Assembly (NCBI GenBank): GCA_016793845.1
Contig: JAEULI010000113.1
Coordinates: forward strand, 1-39,144
Length of the DNA: 39,144 bases
Direction: 5' to 3'
From: Sphingosinicella sp.
GTDB taxonomy: Bacteria; Pseudomonadota; Alphaproteobacteria; Sphingomonadales; Sphingomonadaceae
Below, piece after piece: positions 16,944 to 26,849 of this stretch. The notes beneath the pieces were generated by a model. The model saw only the letters and a list, made by a program, of their open reading frames with translations. It made no database searches and was not told the origin of the DNA. Position numbers and translations under genes: made by a program. Every line of letters starts with the position of its first letter. Within the stretch, counting starts at the first letter, position 1.

Positions 16944-17435
16944 TTATTGCGGCGGCATACCCTGTTCGAGGGCCTCGCGCGGAGCGATTTCGAGGAGTTC
17001 GACGTCGAATTCCAGCGTCGCGTTCGGCGGGATGACACCGCCTGCGCCTTCCGCGCCGTAAGCGAGCTGCGGCGGGATGCGGAAGCGGTACTTGGAGCCC
17101 TTCGACATCAGCTGGATGCCTTCCTGCCAGCCGGGGATCACGGCGTTCACCGGAAAGGCCGCGGGCTGGCCGCGATCGTAGCTCGAATCGAACTTGGCGC
17201 CATCGAGCAGGCGGCCTTCATAGTGGACGAGCACCACATCGTCGGCGGTCGGCTTCTGGCCGGCGGCCTCGCGGATCACCTCGTACATCAGGCCCGAAGC
17301 TGTCGTTTGCATATTGGCAGGCACCGCAAATTTCTGTGTTCCGGCCCATGCGAGCGCGCCCATGCCGACGAGAAGAACCGCGATGAGCAGAACCCAACGG
17401 CCAAGGCCGCTACCGCGCGTCGCAACAGTCGCCAT
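16944..17435 (-). CDS. FKBP-type peptidyl-prolyl cis-trans isomerase, membrane-anchored
   Basis: A 163-residue protein with an N-terminal membrane anchor or signal (about residues 13-31, GRWVLLIAVLLVGMGALAW) and one FKBP domain (about 55-150). FKBP signature pieces are VHYEGRLLDGAKFDSSYDRG, VIPGWQEGIQLM and PPQLAYGAEGAGGVIPPNATLEFDVELL. It probably assists folding of exported proteins in the periplasm. No lipobox is seen. Its stop codon abuts the end of a repeat copy. It lies 65 bases downstream of rpsU on the same strand and may be co-transcribed. Confidence 0.93.
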   Translation of the reverse strand: MATVATRGSGLGRWVLLIAVLLVGMGALAWAGTQKFAVPANMQTTASGLMYEVIREAAGQKPTADDVVLVHYEGRLLDGAKFDSSYDRGQPAAFPVNAVIPGWQEGIQLMSKGSKYRFRIPPQLAYGAEGAGGVIPPNATLEFDVELLEIAPREALEQGMPPQ

Positions 17436-17500
17436 CAGCGCACACTCCAGACCTGAAACCTGAACGAGATCCAGCCCTCATTTTAGGACCGGAGGCCGGC

Positions 17501-17707
17501 TTAACGAACGCCGTCGCGCTCGGCGCGCTTGCGCTCCAGCTTGCGGGCGCGGCGGACGGCAGCAGCCTTCTCGCGGGCACGCTTTTCAGAGGGCTTCTCG
17601 TAGTGACGGCGCAGCTTCATCTCGCGGTAGACGCCTTCACGCTGCAGCTTCTTCTTGAGCGCACGAAGGGCCTGATCGACGTTGTTGTCGCGAACGATGA
17701 TTTGCAT
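17501..17707 (-). CDS. rpsU: 30S ribosomal protein S21
   Basis: A 68-residue basic protein, normal for S21, which sits on the small ribosomal subunit near the anti-Shine-Dalgarno region of 16S rRNA and aids initiation. The start [20 protein letters not shown] and the basic body [10 protein letters not shown]-like region followed by [15 protein letters not shown] are characteristic. A hairpin plus T-rich stretch lies 45-77 bases upstream in its likely leader. Confidence 0.96.
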   Translation of the reverse strand: MQIIVRDNNVDQALRALKKKLQREGVYREMKLRRHYEKPSEKRAREKAAAVRRARKLERKRAERDGVR

Positions 17708-17750
17708 TGCGGCCGTCTACTCCAATCCAGTTTGCCGTTTGCCCGGCACA

Positions 17751-17784
17751 ATAAAACAAGCCGCCGGAGGCAAGCCTCGGCGGA
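17751..17784 (-). promoter_or_regulatory. Hairpin with T-rich tail upstream of rpsU
   Basis: On the minus strand CCGCC-GAGGC-TT-GCCTC-C-GGCGG forms a ten-pair stem with one bulged base, followed by CTTGTTTTAT. It lies 45 bases before the rpsU start, in the orientation of that gene. It could be an attenuator in the rpsU leader or the terminator of an unseen transcript; no gene is visible between it and the COQ9 start. Confidence 0.4.
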
Positions 17785-17886
17785 AAGAGCGCGCGATCTA
17801 GCAGATTCGGGCCAGTGCGGCAAGGGTCTGCGGGTAGCGCCCGAAGCAGGGCTGACGCTCCGGCACGGCTCGTGTATCACATCGCC

Positions 17887-18555
17887 ATGACCGACACCAT
17901 CGCGCCCGCTGACATGACGCTCGACGAGCTTCGCCCCGTGCTGGTGGAAGCTCTGCTTCCCAACGTGGCGTTCGACGGCTGGAGCCCGGCCGCGCTCGAT
18001 GCCGCCGCCGCCGCGATCGCCATCCCGGCGGACCGGGCGCGGCTGGTGTTCCCGGGCGGTGCGACCGAGATGATCGACGCCTGGATCCTGAAAACCGACC
18101 GCGACATGGCCGCCGAAATGGCGCGGCGCGGCGCTGCCGCGATGAAGATTCGCGACCGCATCACGACAGCGATCCGCATCCGCATCGACCAGGCACGCCC
18201 GCACAAGGAAGCTGTGCGCCGCGCGTTCGCCGTGCTCGCGCAGCCGCAGAACGCCGCACTTTCGGCGCGTACGCTGTGGCGCAGCGCCGATGCCATGTGG
18301 CGCGCCGCGGGCGACACGGCGACCGACTTCAACCACTATACCAAGCGCCTCTCGCTCGGCGGCGTCTATGCCGCGACATTACTCTACTGGCTGCAGGACG
18401 AGAGCGAGGACGATGCAGATACGTTCGCGTTCCTCGGCCGCCGCATCGACACGATCATGCAGGTGGAAAAGGCCAAGATGCGGTTCCGCGAGCAGACGAA
18501 CAACCGCCCGCGCCTCTCCCGATTCCTCGGCCGACTGCGCTATCCTGCCGCGTAG
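17887..18555 (+). CDS. COQ9 family ubiquinone biosynthesis protein
   Basis: A 222-residue protein of the COQ9 family, which binds lipids and supports the COQ7-type hydroxylation step of ubiquinone synthesis in mitochondria and alphaproteobacteria. Visible pieces are VAFDGWSPAALDAAA near residue 28, VFPGGATEMIDAW and the C-terminal helical region with NHYTKRLSLGGVYAATLLYWL, all typical. ATG at 17887 is the first in a clean family-like frame. It stands alone, divergent from rpsU, with feoA starting 73 bases downstream. Confidence 0.92.
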   Translation: MTDTIAPADMTLDELRPVLVEALLPNVAFDGWSPAALDAAAAAIAIPADRARLVFPGGATEMIDAWILKTDRDMAAEMARRGAAAMKIRDRITTAIRIRIDQARPHKEAVRRAFAVLAQPQNAALSARTLWRSADAMWRAAGDTATDFNHYTKRLSLGGVYAATLLYWLQDESEDDADTFAFLGRRIDTIMQVEKAKMRFREQTNNRPRLSRFLGRLRYPAA

Positions 18556-18588
18556 GGCACGCTCGCCCTAGTCAAGCCTCATTGAACA

Positions 18589-18603
18589 TGATAATCGCTC
18601 GCA
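18589..18603 (+). promoter_or_regulatory. Possible Fur-type half box before feoA
   Basis: TGATAAT-C-GCTCGCA fits the 7-1-7 Fur pattern TGATAAT-N-ATTATCA with a perfect left arm and only three matches in the right arm. It lies 26-40 bases before the feoA start, where a Fur operator would be expected. Confidence 0.3.
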
Positions 18604-18628
18604 ACAGTACGGGCAGATCAGAGTGTTC

Positions 18629-18895
18629 ATGCGGATCGAGGACCTCAAGACCGGGCAGAGCGCCAGCGTCGTGAAGATCAGGGAAACCGGCACGCACGCC
18701 GCCGAGGCGCTGCGTCTGCGTGAAATGGGCTTCGACGAGGGCATCGAGATCGAACTGCTGCACCGCGGCCTCATCGGCGGCTGCCCGATCGCGCTGCGCG
18801 TGGGCAACAACGTCATCGCATTGCGCAAGGCCGCGTCGCGGCTGATCGAGGTCAGCGTTACACCTGCCGGGGTACAGGCCGAGGCCGCCGAATGA
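18629..18895 (+). CDS. feoA: Ferrous iron transport protein A
   Basis: An 88-residue SH3-like small cytosolic protein that accompanies FeoB. The FeoA pattern REMGFDEGIEIELL, then GGCPIALRVGNNVIALRKAAS, is clear. ATG at 18629 (MRIEDLKTGQSA) is preferred to GTG at 18623. The stop overlaps the feoB start (ATGA). Confidence 0.93.
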   Translation: MRIEDLKTGQSASVVKIRETGTHAAEALRLREMGFDEGIEIELLHRGLIGGCPIALRVGNNVIALRKAASRLIEVSVTPAGVQAEAAE

Positions 18896-20745
18896 ATGCA
18901 GTGACCGCCGCGCCGATGGTGGCGCTGGTCGGCAACCCCAATGCCGGCAAGACATCCCTGTTCAACGCGCTGACCGGCGCGCGGCAGAAGGTCGGCAACT
19001 ATCCAGGCGTCACCGTGGAGCGGAAGGTCGGCGCCATGCAGCTTCCCGACGGCTCGCACGTCGAGATCGTCGACCTGCCCGGCACCTACAGCCTCAGCCC
19101 GCATTCGCCCGACGAGCAGGTGACGCGCGACGTCCTGATGGGCGAGCACGGCATCGAGCGGGCGCCAGACGCCATCATCTGCGTGGTGGACGCCACCAAC
19201 CTGCGCAACCACCTGCGATTCGTGCTCGAACTCGCGCGGCTCGGGCGGCCGATGGTCGTTGCGCTCAACATGATCGACCTTGCCGACCGCGACGGCACGA
19301 AGATCGACACGGCTCAGCTTTCGCAGCGTCTTGGTCTTCCCGTGGTGCCGACGGTTGCGGTGCGGCGGCGCGGTCTTGCCGATCTCGGGCAGGAAGCGCT
19401 TTCGATGCTTACGCGCGAAGCCGTTCCTCCCGGGCCGGGCGCCGACATCCGCGCGTTGCAGCACGAAGCTCTGCGCATCGCGCAGGCGGTAACGACGCTT
19501 TCCGGCGGCGCAGGCGCCGCGACGCGGCGCATCGACAATATCGCGCTCCATCCCGTGTTCGGACCCGTGATCCTCGCGGCGCTGCTGTTCATCATGTTCC
19601 AGGCGGTGTTCGCGTGGGCGGAAGCACCGATGGCATGGATCGAGGCCGGCATCGCCGCCCTTCAGGAAATCGCCGCCGGCGCGCTTCCCGAGGGCTGGTT
19701 CCGATCGATGATCGTGGACGGCGTGCTCGCCGGCGTCGGCGGAGTCGTCGTGTTCCTGCCGCAGATCCTGATCCTGTTTGCGTTCATCCTCGTGCTCGAA
19801 CAATCGGGCTACATGACGCGCGCGGCGTTCCTGATGGACCGGCTGATGGCGTATGTCGGCCTTAACGGGCGCGCCTTCATCCCTCTCCTCTCCTCCTTCG
19901 CCTGCGCGATTCCAGGCATCATGGCGACGCGCAGCATCGACGACCCCAAGGACCGGCTGACGACGATCCTCATCGCGCCGCTGATGACCTGCTCGGCGCG
20001 GCTTCCCGTCTATGCGGTGATGATCGCGGCGTTCATTCCCGATCGGCAGATCGGTTTCGCGAACCTGCAGGGCCTCGTGCTGCTCGGCCTCTACGTCTTC
20101 GGTATCGTCGGCGCGATGGTCGCGGCGCTGGTGCTGCGTCGCACGGTGGCGCGCGGCGCGGGCAGCGGCTTCATGATGGAGATGCCGAAATACCAGTGGC
20201 CGATCCTGCGCGACCTCATCATCGGCCTTTGGCAGCGCGGCGTCGTGTTCATGAAGCGTGCGGGCGGCATCATCCTTGCTTCCACCGTGCTGCTGTGGGC
20301 GTTCGCGAGCTATCCGGTGCCGCCGGAAGGATCGGACGAATCGCCGATCGAATATTCGATCGCCGGACGCATCGGCAGCGCACTCGAAGTCGTGTTCTCG
20401 CCAATCGGCTTCAACCACGAGATCAGCATGACGATGCTGCCGACGCTCGCCGCGCGCGAGGTCTCCGTGGCGGCGCTCGGCACGATCTACAGCCTGCAGA
20501 CCGACGACGAGGATGCATTGCAGGAAAGCCTCGTCGACCGGCTTCGTTCGGCGTGGCCGCTGCCGACCGCGCTCGCCTTCCTCGTGTGGGTGGTGTTCGC
20601 CCCGCAGTGCATCTCCACGCTTGCAGTTGTGAAGCGTGAAACGAACGGGTGGAAGTGGCCGATTTTCATGTTTACGTACCTGTTCGCTCTTGCCTATGTC
20701 ATGGCAGGACTCACTTACTGGATCAGCCGGGCACTCATCGGCTGA
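18892..20745 (+). CDS. feoB: Ferrous iron transport protein B
   Basis: A 617-residue inner-membrane Fe(II) transporter with a cytosolic N-terminal G domain. G1 is GNPNAGKTS (residues 14-22), followed by the switch region NYPGVTVE, DLPGTYSLSP (G3) and NMID (G4). The membrane part contains two Gate motifs, including the FACAIPGIMATR stretch, and ends with YVMAGLTYWISRAL. The length is usual for alphaproteobacterial FeoB, shorter than in E. coli. No FeoC follows; the next gene is ssb. A 2.7-kb open frame on the opposite strand is a composition artefact. Confidence 0.97.
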   Translation: MNAVTAAPMVALVGNPNAGKTSLFNALTGARQKVGNYPGVTVERKVGAMQLPDGSHVEIVDLPGTYSLSPHSPDEQVTRDVLMGEHGIERAPDAIICVVDATNLRNHLRFVLELARLGRPMVVALNMIDLADRDGTKIDTAQLSQRLGLPVVPTVAVRRRGLADLGQEALSMLTREAVPPGPGADIRALQHEALRIAQAVTTLSGGAGAATRRIDNIALHPVFGPVILAALLFIMFQAVFAWAEAPMAWIEAGIAALQEIAAGALPEGWFRSMIVDGVLAGVGGVVVFLPQILILFAFILVLEQSGYMTRAAFLMDRLMAYVGLNGRAFIPLLSSFACAIPGIMATRSIDDPKDRLTTILIAPLMTCSARLPVYAVMIAAFIPDRQIGFANLQGLVLLGLYVFGIVGAMVAALVLRRTVARGAGSGFMMEMPKYQWPILRDLIIGLWQRGVVFMKRAGGIILASTVLLWAFASYPVPPEGSDESPIEYSIAGRIGSALEVVFSPIGFNHEISMTMLPTLAAREVSVAALGTIYSLQTDDEDALQESLVDRLRSAWPLPTALAFLVWVVFAPQCISTLAVVKRETNGWKWPIFMFTYLFALAYVMAGLTYWISRALIG

Positions 20746-20769
20746 TTCCCACGCGAACAAGGGAAAAGC

Positions 20770-21288
20770 ATGGCGGGCAGCGTCAACAAGGTCATTCTGA
20801 TCGGCAATCTCGGCGCAGACCCGGAAACGCGTACGATGGGCAGCGGCGGCAAGGTCGTGAACATGCGCATCGCCACCTCCGAAAACTGGACGGACAAGGC
20901 GAGCGGCGAGCGGCGCGAGAAGACCGAGTGGCACACTGTCGTGATCTTCAACGAGAACCTCGCGCGAGTCGCCGAGCAGTATCTGCGCAAGGGCAGCAAG
21001 GTCTATGTCGAAGGCCAACTCCAGACCCGCAAGTGGCAGGACCAGTCCGGACAGGACCGCTACACGACCGAGATCGTATTGCAGCGCTTCCGCGGTGAAC
21101 TGACGCTGCTCGACGGCCGCGGTGAAGGCGGCGGTGGCGGTGGCGGCGGCAACTATGGCGGCGGCGGATCCGGTGGTGGATCGGGCGGCGGCTTTGGTGG
21201 TGGAAGCGGCGGTGGTGGCGGCGGCGGATCGCGCCAGGGCAGCCGGCCGAGCTTCGACGACGATCTTGATGACGACGTGCCGTTCTGA
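20770..21288 (+). CDS. ssb: Single-stranded DNA-binding protein
   Basis: A 172-residue SSB that coats single-stranded DNA in replication and repair. The OB fold begins [18 protein letters not shown] and includes [13 protein letters not shown] and [18 protein letters not shown] long glycine-rich linker (about residues 118-155) leads to an acidic tip ending DDDVPF, the docking peptide for partner proteins. It is 25 bases after feoB but likely has its own promoter. Confidence 0.96.
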   Translation: MAGSVNKVILIGNLGADPETRTMGSGGKVVNMRIATSENWTDKASGERREKTEWHTVVIFNENLARVAEQYLRKGSKVYVEGQLQTRKWQDQSGQDRYTTEIVLQRFRGELTLLDGRGEGGGGGGGGNYGGGGSGGGSGGGFGGGSGGGGGGGSRQGSRPSFDDDLDDDVPF

Positions 21289-21319
21289 TCGCTTGGCTGT
21301 CGGCACCGTTTACAGTTTG

Positions 21320-21347
21320 AAGGGGCGTCCGTTCGGGCGCCCTTTTC
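21320..21347 (+). terminator. Intrinsic terminator of ssb
   Basis: Stem GGGCGTCC/GGGCGCCC (21323-21342) with loop GTTC, extended by flanking A-T pairs, followed by TTTTC. Confidence 0.8.
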
Positions 21348-21400
21348 ATTAACTATCCAAGGGGTTGGCGCCGTTTGATGAAAGGACGCACGATCCTCGC

Positions 21401-21416
21401 TGGCACGCGGCTTGCA
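21401..21416 (+). promoter_or_regulatory. Consensus sigma-54 (RpoN) promoter of a small RNA candidate
   Basis: TGGCACG-CGGC-TTGCA matches the -24/-12 consensus TGGCACG-N4-TTGCW at every defined position. Transcription is predicted to start near 21427. There is no coding gene on this strand before the next terminator about 95 bases on. Confidence 0.75.
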
Positions 21417-21426
21417 ATGAAAGCGT

Positions 21427-21521
21427 TGTGGGCAACGGCTCTCGCCCACAACAGAGTTCCCAGTCTCTGATCTCAAGCAAGGCCGGGGAGCCAAAACTTC
21501 CCGGCCTTGCACTCCTTTTTC
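21427..21521 (+). ncRNA. Candidate small RNA under sigma-54 control
   Basis: The predicted transcript of about 95 nt has three parts: a 5' hairpin with a nine-pair stem (GTTGTGGGC at 21426-21434 with GCCCACAAC at 21445-21453, loop of 10), a linker of about 24 nt (21454-21477) that can form a short AGAG/CTCT pair, and an 11-pair terminator hairpin with a T-tail. The promoter upstream is a perfect RpoN match. An ATG at 21417 opens a 17-codon frame, but it lies before the predicted start site. The unit lies between ssb and the convergent YceD gene. I do not recognise it as a known RNA family; targets and the activator are unknown. Confidence 0.6.
21478..21521 (+). terminator. Intrinsic terminator of the small RNA candidate
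   Basis: A perfect 11-bp stem, GCAAGGCCGGG (21478-21488) with CCCGGCCTTGC (21501-21511), loop of 12, followed by ACTCCTTTTT. The T-run is only on the plus-strand side, so it serves plus-strand transcription and not the convergent gene. Confidence 0.85.
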
Positions 21522-22047
21522 AGCTGCTGCGCTTCAGCGCCGCGAACGGGTTTGCCTGCGCCTTTTCCGCAGCCTCGCGCTCCGCCGCTTCCTCTTCGCT
21601 GAGCAGACGCCGTCGCGCGGCGGCAAGCACTTCGGCATCGGCGTGCGGGTATGGATCAAGCGCGAGACCGAAGGTCTGCGCCGCAACCTCGCCGAGGTCT
21701 ATGCTTCGCCCCTCGATGGGCAGCACGTCGCAGTCCCCTTCGTGAAGTTCGATCTCCTCGCCCTGCCCGAGGTCGTGGAGGAACAACAGCTCGACAGGCT
21801 CATCGATCCGCGCCGGGACATCCTCGCCCGAAGTGACGCAGGCCTGCACGGCATCGCCCTCGACCCGGCCCGTCACACGCACGCCGCCGGGGGCGGGCGC
21901 CGCGGTCAGCGCCGCTTCCAGCCGATCCAGCGCGCGAAGATCGAACCGCGCAGCGAGCGCCGCACGCTCTTCCACGTTCGCCGCAATCCGGCGTTCAACG
22001 CCCGCGCCGACCTCGTCGAGAGTGAGCAGCCTCACGAATTCGCTCAT
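21520..22047 (-). CDS. YceD/DUF177 family protein
   Basis: A 175-residue protein of the YceD (DUF177) family. Members are often next to rpmF and, in plants and bacteria, have been linked to 23S rRNA accumulation; rpmF is not in this window. The family core ARIDEPVELLF, the acidic stretch, then IDLGEVAAQTFGLALDPYP is clear. ATG at 22047 overlaps the stop of the upstream gene as ATGA, so the two are coupled. The C-terminus has a charged helix and ends NPFAALKRSS, typical of alphaproteobacterial members. Confidence 0.87.
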   Translation of the reverse strand: MSEFVRLLTLDEVGAGVERRIAANVEERAALAARFDLRALDRLEAALTAAPAPGGVRVTGRVEGDAVQACVTSGEDVPARIDEPVELLFLHDLGQGEEIELHEGDCDVLPIEGRSIDLGEVAAQTFGLALDPYPHADAEVLAAARRRLLSEEEAAEREAAEKAQANPFAALKRSS

Positions 22048-22559
22048 CCCAGAATCTCCGAAAGCGGCCGCGCGGTGCAGCGTGCCCATTCCTCGCGCAC
22101 GCGCGCACCCAGCCAGTCCGGCGCGGCATCCTCGCCGCGCAGCACGTTGCGGGCGAGCGCTGCGCTCAGCAAGGCGGGATCAGCATCGGCAGCGAGCGCC
22201 TCGCGATAGCTGCCGAGCCGGCCGCCGAGCGCCTGCATGGCGTGGCCCATGTGCTTGCCGATCACCATGTCGCCGATGCCGATCTCGCGGAAGCTGCCGT
22301 CCATGTCCGCCGCGAAACGCTCGACGAGCAGGCTTGAGAGCGCCCGCGCGCGCGCATCGTCCGCATCGCGTTCGAGCCGCACGAGCAGCAGCGACAGCGC
22401 CAGCACGACCATGTCGAAACGGCCATCGATGCTGTCGGGCACGCCGCCCTCGACGTACCAGCCCGGCCGGCGCGCCACCGCGACGATCTCGTCATAGAGT
22501 TCCGCCGCGCGCACCTCTCCATCGGTCCCGGCATTTCGCCTTTGCAGCCATTTCAACAT
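22044..22559 (-). CDS. Ubiquinol-cytochrome c chaperone family protein
   Basis: A 171-residue protein of the CBP3/UQCC1-like chaperone family, which in mitochondria helps cytochrome b and complex III assembly. Typical stretches are LYDEIVAVARRPGWYVEGGVPDSIDGRFDM (positions about 21-50), FAADMDGSFREIGIGDMVIGKHM and the C-terminal LARNVLRGE. The role in bacteria is inferred from the family. It is coupled to the YceD gene by an ATGA overlap, a pairing common in alphaproteobacteria. Confidence 0.9.
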   Translation of the reverse strand: MLKWLQRRNAGTDGEVRAAELYDEIVAVARRPGWYVEGGVPDSIDGRFDMVVLALSLLLVRLERDADDARARALSSLLVERFAADMDGSFREIGIGDMVIGKHMGHAMQALGGRLGSYREALAADADPALLSAALARNVLRGEDAAPDWLGARVREEWARCTARPLSEILG

Positions 22560-22695
22560 GGTTCAGTCTCGTTTCATCCCGTATGCGCTAGCGAAAGAGG
22601 CGCGGCTCCAGCTTGCGGGGCCGCAGCAACATGCATATTGAGTGGCGAGGCCGCGAGGTCAATGCGCGAGGCCTCTGCCAAGGTCAGGAGTGTTC

Positions 22696-23154
22696 ATGTC
22701 GGTGAAACGGGTTGTCGGAACGCTTGCGATCGTTGTCGCGCTCGGCGCGTGCACGCGGATCACCGACCGGCAGGGCTTCCTCGCCGATCAGGAACTCATC
22801 GCCGCGATCTCGCCGGGCGTGGATAATCGCGCCTCGGTTGAAAAGACGCTGGGCCGCCCGACCTTCGTTTCCAAGTGGGACGAGAACAGCTGGTACTATC
22901 TCGCCCGCACGACGAGCCAGCTCGCCTTCCTGCCATCGAAGCCGACATCGCAGGACATGCTGAAGATCACCTTCGACAGCGCCGGCAACGTCACCGGCGT
23001 CAACCGCGACCAGACGCTCGCCCAGATCGTTCAGGTGATGCCGTCCGGCGACAAGACGCCGGTCTATGGCCGCGACTCGGGCTTCTTCGAGGACATCTTC
23101 GGCAACATCGGCGCCGTCGGCGCCGTGGCCCCCGGCCCGAGCCGAGACCAGTAA
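22696..23154 (+). CDS. bamE: Outer membrane assembly lipoprotein BamE
   Basis: A 152-residue SmpA/OmlA family lipoprotein, part of the BAM complex that inserts beta-barrel proteins in the outer membrane. The signal peptide ends in a lipobox VALGAC with Cys19 as the lipidated residue. The family fold is marked by VDNRASVEKTLGRPTF and SWYYLAR, then DMLKITFDSAGNVTGV. ATG at 22696 precedes the signal peptide directly. It is divergent from the chaperone gene and convergent with hppA across a shared terminator. Confidence 0.92.
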   Translation: MSVKRVVGTLAIVVALGACTRITDRQGFLADQELIAAISPGVDNRASVEKTLGRPTFVSKWDENSWYYLARTTSQLAFLPSKPTSQDMLKITFDSAGNVTGVNRDQTLAQIVQVMPSGDKTPVYGRDSGFFEDIFGNIGAVGAVAPGPSRDQ

Positions 23155-23176
23155 GCCACCCTTCCCGTCCAAGGGC

Positions 23177-23216
23177 AAAAAAAGAACCCCGCCGGAGCGA
23201 TCCGGCGGGGCTTTTT
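23177..23216. terminator. Bidirectional terminator between bamE and hppA
   Basis: A perfect ten-pair stem, CCCCGCCGGA (23187-23196) with TCCGGCGGGG (23201-23210), loop GCGA. It has CTTTTTG on the right for bamE and an A-rich run on the left that reads as T-rich for hppA. Confidence 0.92.
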
Positions 23217-23235
23217 GTTCGCGCTGATGCGCGGA

Positions 23236-25323
<2,088 letters not shown>

Positions 25324-25445
25324 GAACGAACCCCTGCTGCTCGCCTTACCCGCCCTTGCCAGGCAGGCAGGCGCGTTTCCCCAAGTTTGACTTTATGTCG
25401 GGGCGGAGCATTGCAAATGGAATGGCAACAGGCAAGCCGCGGATT

Positions 25446-25880
25446 TCAGACAGGAACCGCCGTTAGAATGCGGACCTGCCGGACGTTTGACGGGCCGAGC
25501 GCGGAGCGTGCCGCGACGAGCAGCGCCGCGCGCATCGCTTCGATGTCGAGCCGATCGTCATTTTCGGCAACAAGACCGGACTGCCACGCCGCTGCATTCA
25601 CCGCGTGGCGCACCTCCGGCACCCGGTCGCGAACCCAGGCGCGGCGGGTGCGCGGCACCTCCAGCGTGAACGCGACGACGACGTAGCCTTGCGGGCCGGA
25701 CGCCCCCATGACCGGCAGCGTCATGCGCTCTAGAGGGACATAGGCGATATCCGACGCCTCCGCCGTTTGCCGACGGACGTTTTCACCGCCGAGCACACTC
25801 GCGGTGACAAGCACACCAAGCAGCGCGCCGGCGAAGCCCGCAAGTAGCGTGCGCCTTCCCTGCCGCGCTTCATGCCCCAT
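25446..25880 (-). CDS. FliL-like single-pass membrane protein
   Basis: A 144-residue protein with one N-terminal membrane segment (about residues 13-34) and a periplasmic domain beginning AYVPLERMTLPVM and containing YVVVAFTLEVP, then RDRVPEVRHAVNAA. Topology and pattern resemble FliL, the flagellar stator-associated protein, but no flagellar genes are near and the match is loose, so the function is open. The start overlaps the end of thiL by 11 bases, placing it last in the nusB-thiL unit. Confidence 0.7.
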   Translation of the reverse strand: MGHEARQGRRTLLAGFAGALLGVLVTASVLGGENVRRQTAEASDIAYVPLERMTLPVMGASGPQGYVVVAFTLEVPRTRRAWVRDRVPEVRHAVNAAAWQSGLVAENDDRLDIEAMRAALLVAARSALGPSNVRQVRILTAVPV

Positions 25881-26826
25881 GTTCGTACCCCAGACGCGGC
25901 ACCGACACGGGCACACCGCCCTCGTCGATCACCGAAAACCCCTCGCCAGCCTCCACGCGGCCGACACGCGTGAGCCTAAGCCGTGCGGCTTCTGAAAGCG
26001 TTAAGAGCGCAGCGCGGCTTTCCGGCGGCGCAGCGATCAGCAGTTCGTAGTCGTCCCCCGCGGTCGCCGCGGCGAGGCGGCCCGCGTCGCCCGGCGCGAG
26101 GCGCGCGGCGGCGGCTTCCGAGAGCGGTACATCGGCAAGCGTGATCTCGATACGCACGCCCGATGCCTTTGCCATGCGCGAGGCATCGATGAGGAGGCCG
26201 TCCGACACATCCATCGCCGCGTGTGCGCCCGCACCGGCCAGTCCCTGCCCCATCGCAAGACGTGGAACGGGCAGTCGGTAGCGGCGGAGCAGCGCGGGAT
26301 CGGCGGGCGCTTCGCCGCGTGCAATGGCAAGACCGAGCCCCGCGTCGCCGATCGTGCCCGTGACATAGAGATCGTCGCCCGGCTTCGCGCCCGTGCGCGA
26401 CAGCGATTGTCCGCGCGGCACGTGGCCGATCGCCGTGCAGCCGAGAACGGCGGATGCGGCGCCGGTCGTCGTGTCGCCACCAAAGAGCGCAGTGCCGTGT
26501 TCGGCAAGCACGCGGGCGAGACCCGATGCGAAGCGTTCGAGCCACGCGTCATCCAGCCGCGCAAGGCCGAGGCCGATGAGCACGCCCGCAGGCTCGGCGC
26601 CCTTGGCGGCGAGATCGGAGAGGTTCACGGCAACGAGCTTCCACGCGATGTCGGAAGGATCATCCGTGCCGAGATAGTGGACGCCTTCGGCGATCACGTC
26701 GTGGGTGAGCACGAGTTCACGGCCCATCGGCGGCGACCACACTGCCGCATCATCGGCAAGACCGCGCGCGGCAGGGTGCGTCGCGATCGGACGCAGCAGC
26801 CGCTCGATGATTTCGCCTTCGCGCAT
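25870..26826 (-). CDS. thiL: Thiamine-monophosphate kinase
   Basis: A 318-residue ATP-dependent kinase that makes thiamine diphosphate from thiamine monophosphate. The N-terminal GLADDAAVW, the LTHDVIAEGVHY stretch, FGGDTTTG and MDVSDGLLIDASRMA are characteristic of ThiL. It lies 23 bases after nusB on the same strand, a common order in alphaproteobacteria (ribH-nusB-thiL). Confidence 0.95.
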   Translation of the reverse strand: MREGEIIERLLRPIATHPAARGLADDAAVWSPPMGRELVLTHDVIAEGVHYLGTDDPSDIAWKLVAVNLSDLAAKGAEPAGVLIGLGLARLDDAWLERFASGLARVLAEHGTALFGGDTTTGAASAVLGCTAIGHVPRGQSLSRTGAKPGDDLYVTGTIGDAGLGLAIARGEAPADPALLRRYRLPVPRLAMGQGLAGAGAHAAMDVSDGLLIDASRMAKASGVRIEITLADVPLSEAAAARLAPGDAGRLAAATAGDDYELLIAAPPESRAALLTLSEAARLRLTRVGRVEAGEGFSVIDEGGVPVSVPRLGYEHGA

Positions 26827-26849
26827 TTCGCCTTGGTAGCGCGGGCGCG

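Noticed and set aside
17785-17886. Possible tRNA between rpsU and the COQ9 gene
   Set aside because: No acceptor stem or TTCGA-type loop can be placed on either strand.
18568-21306. A 912-codon open frame on the minus strand opposite feoB and ssb
   Set aside because: It is antisense to two well-recognised genes, is rich in Arg, His and Asp as expected from high-GC shadow frames, and has no domain.
21417-21470. A 17-codon frame starting ATG inside the small RNA region
   Set aside because: Its ATG lies about ten bases before the predicted sigma-54 start site and it has no ribosome site.
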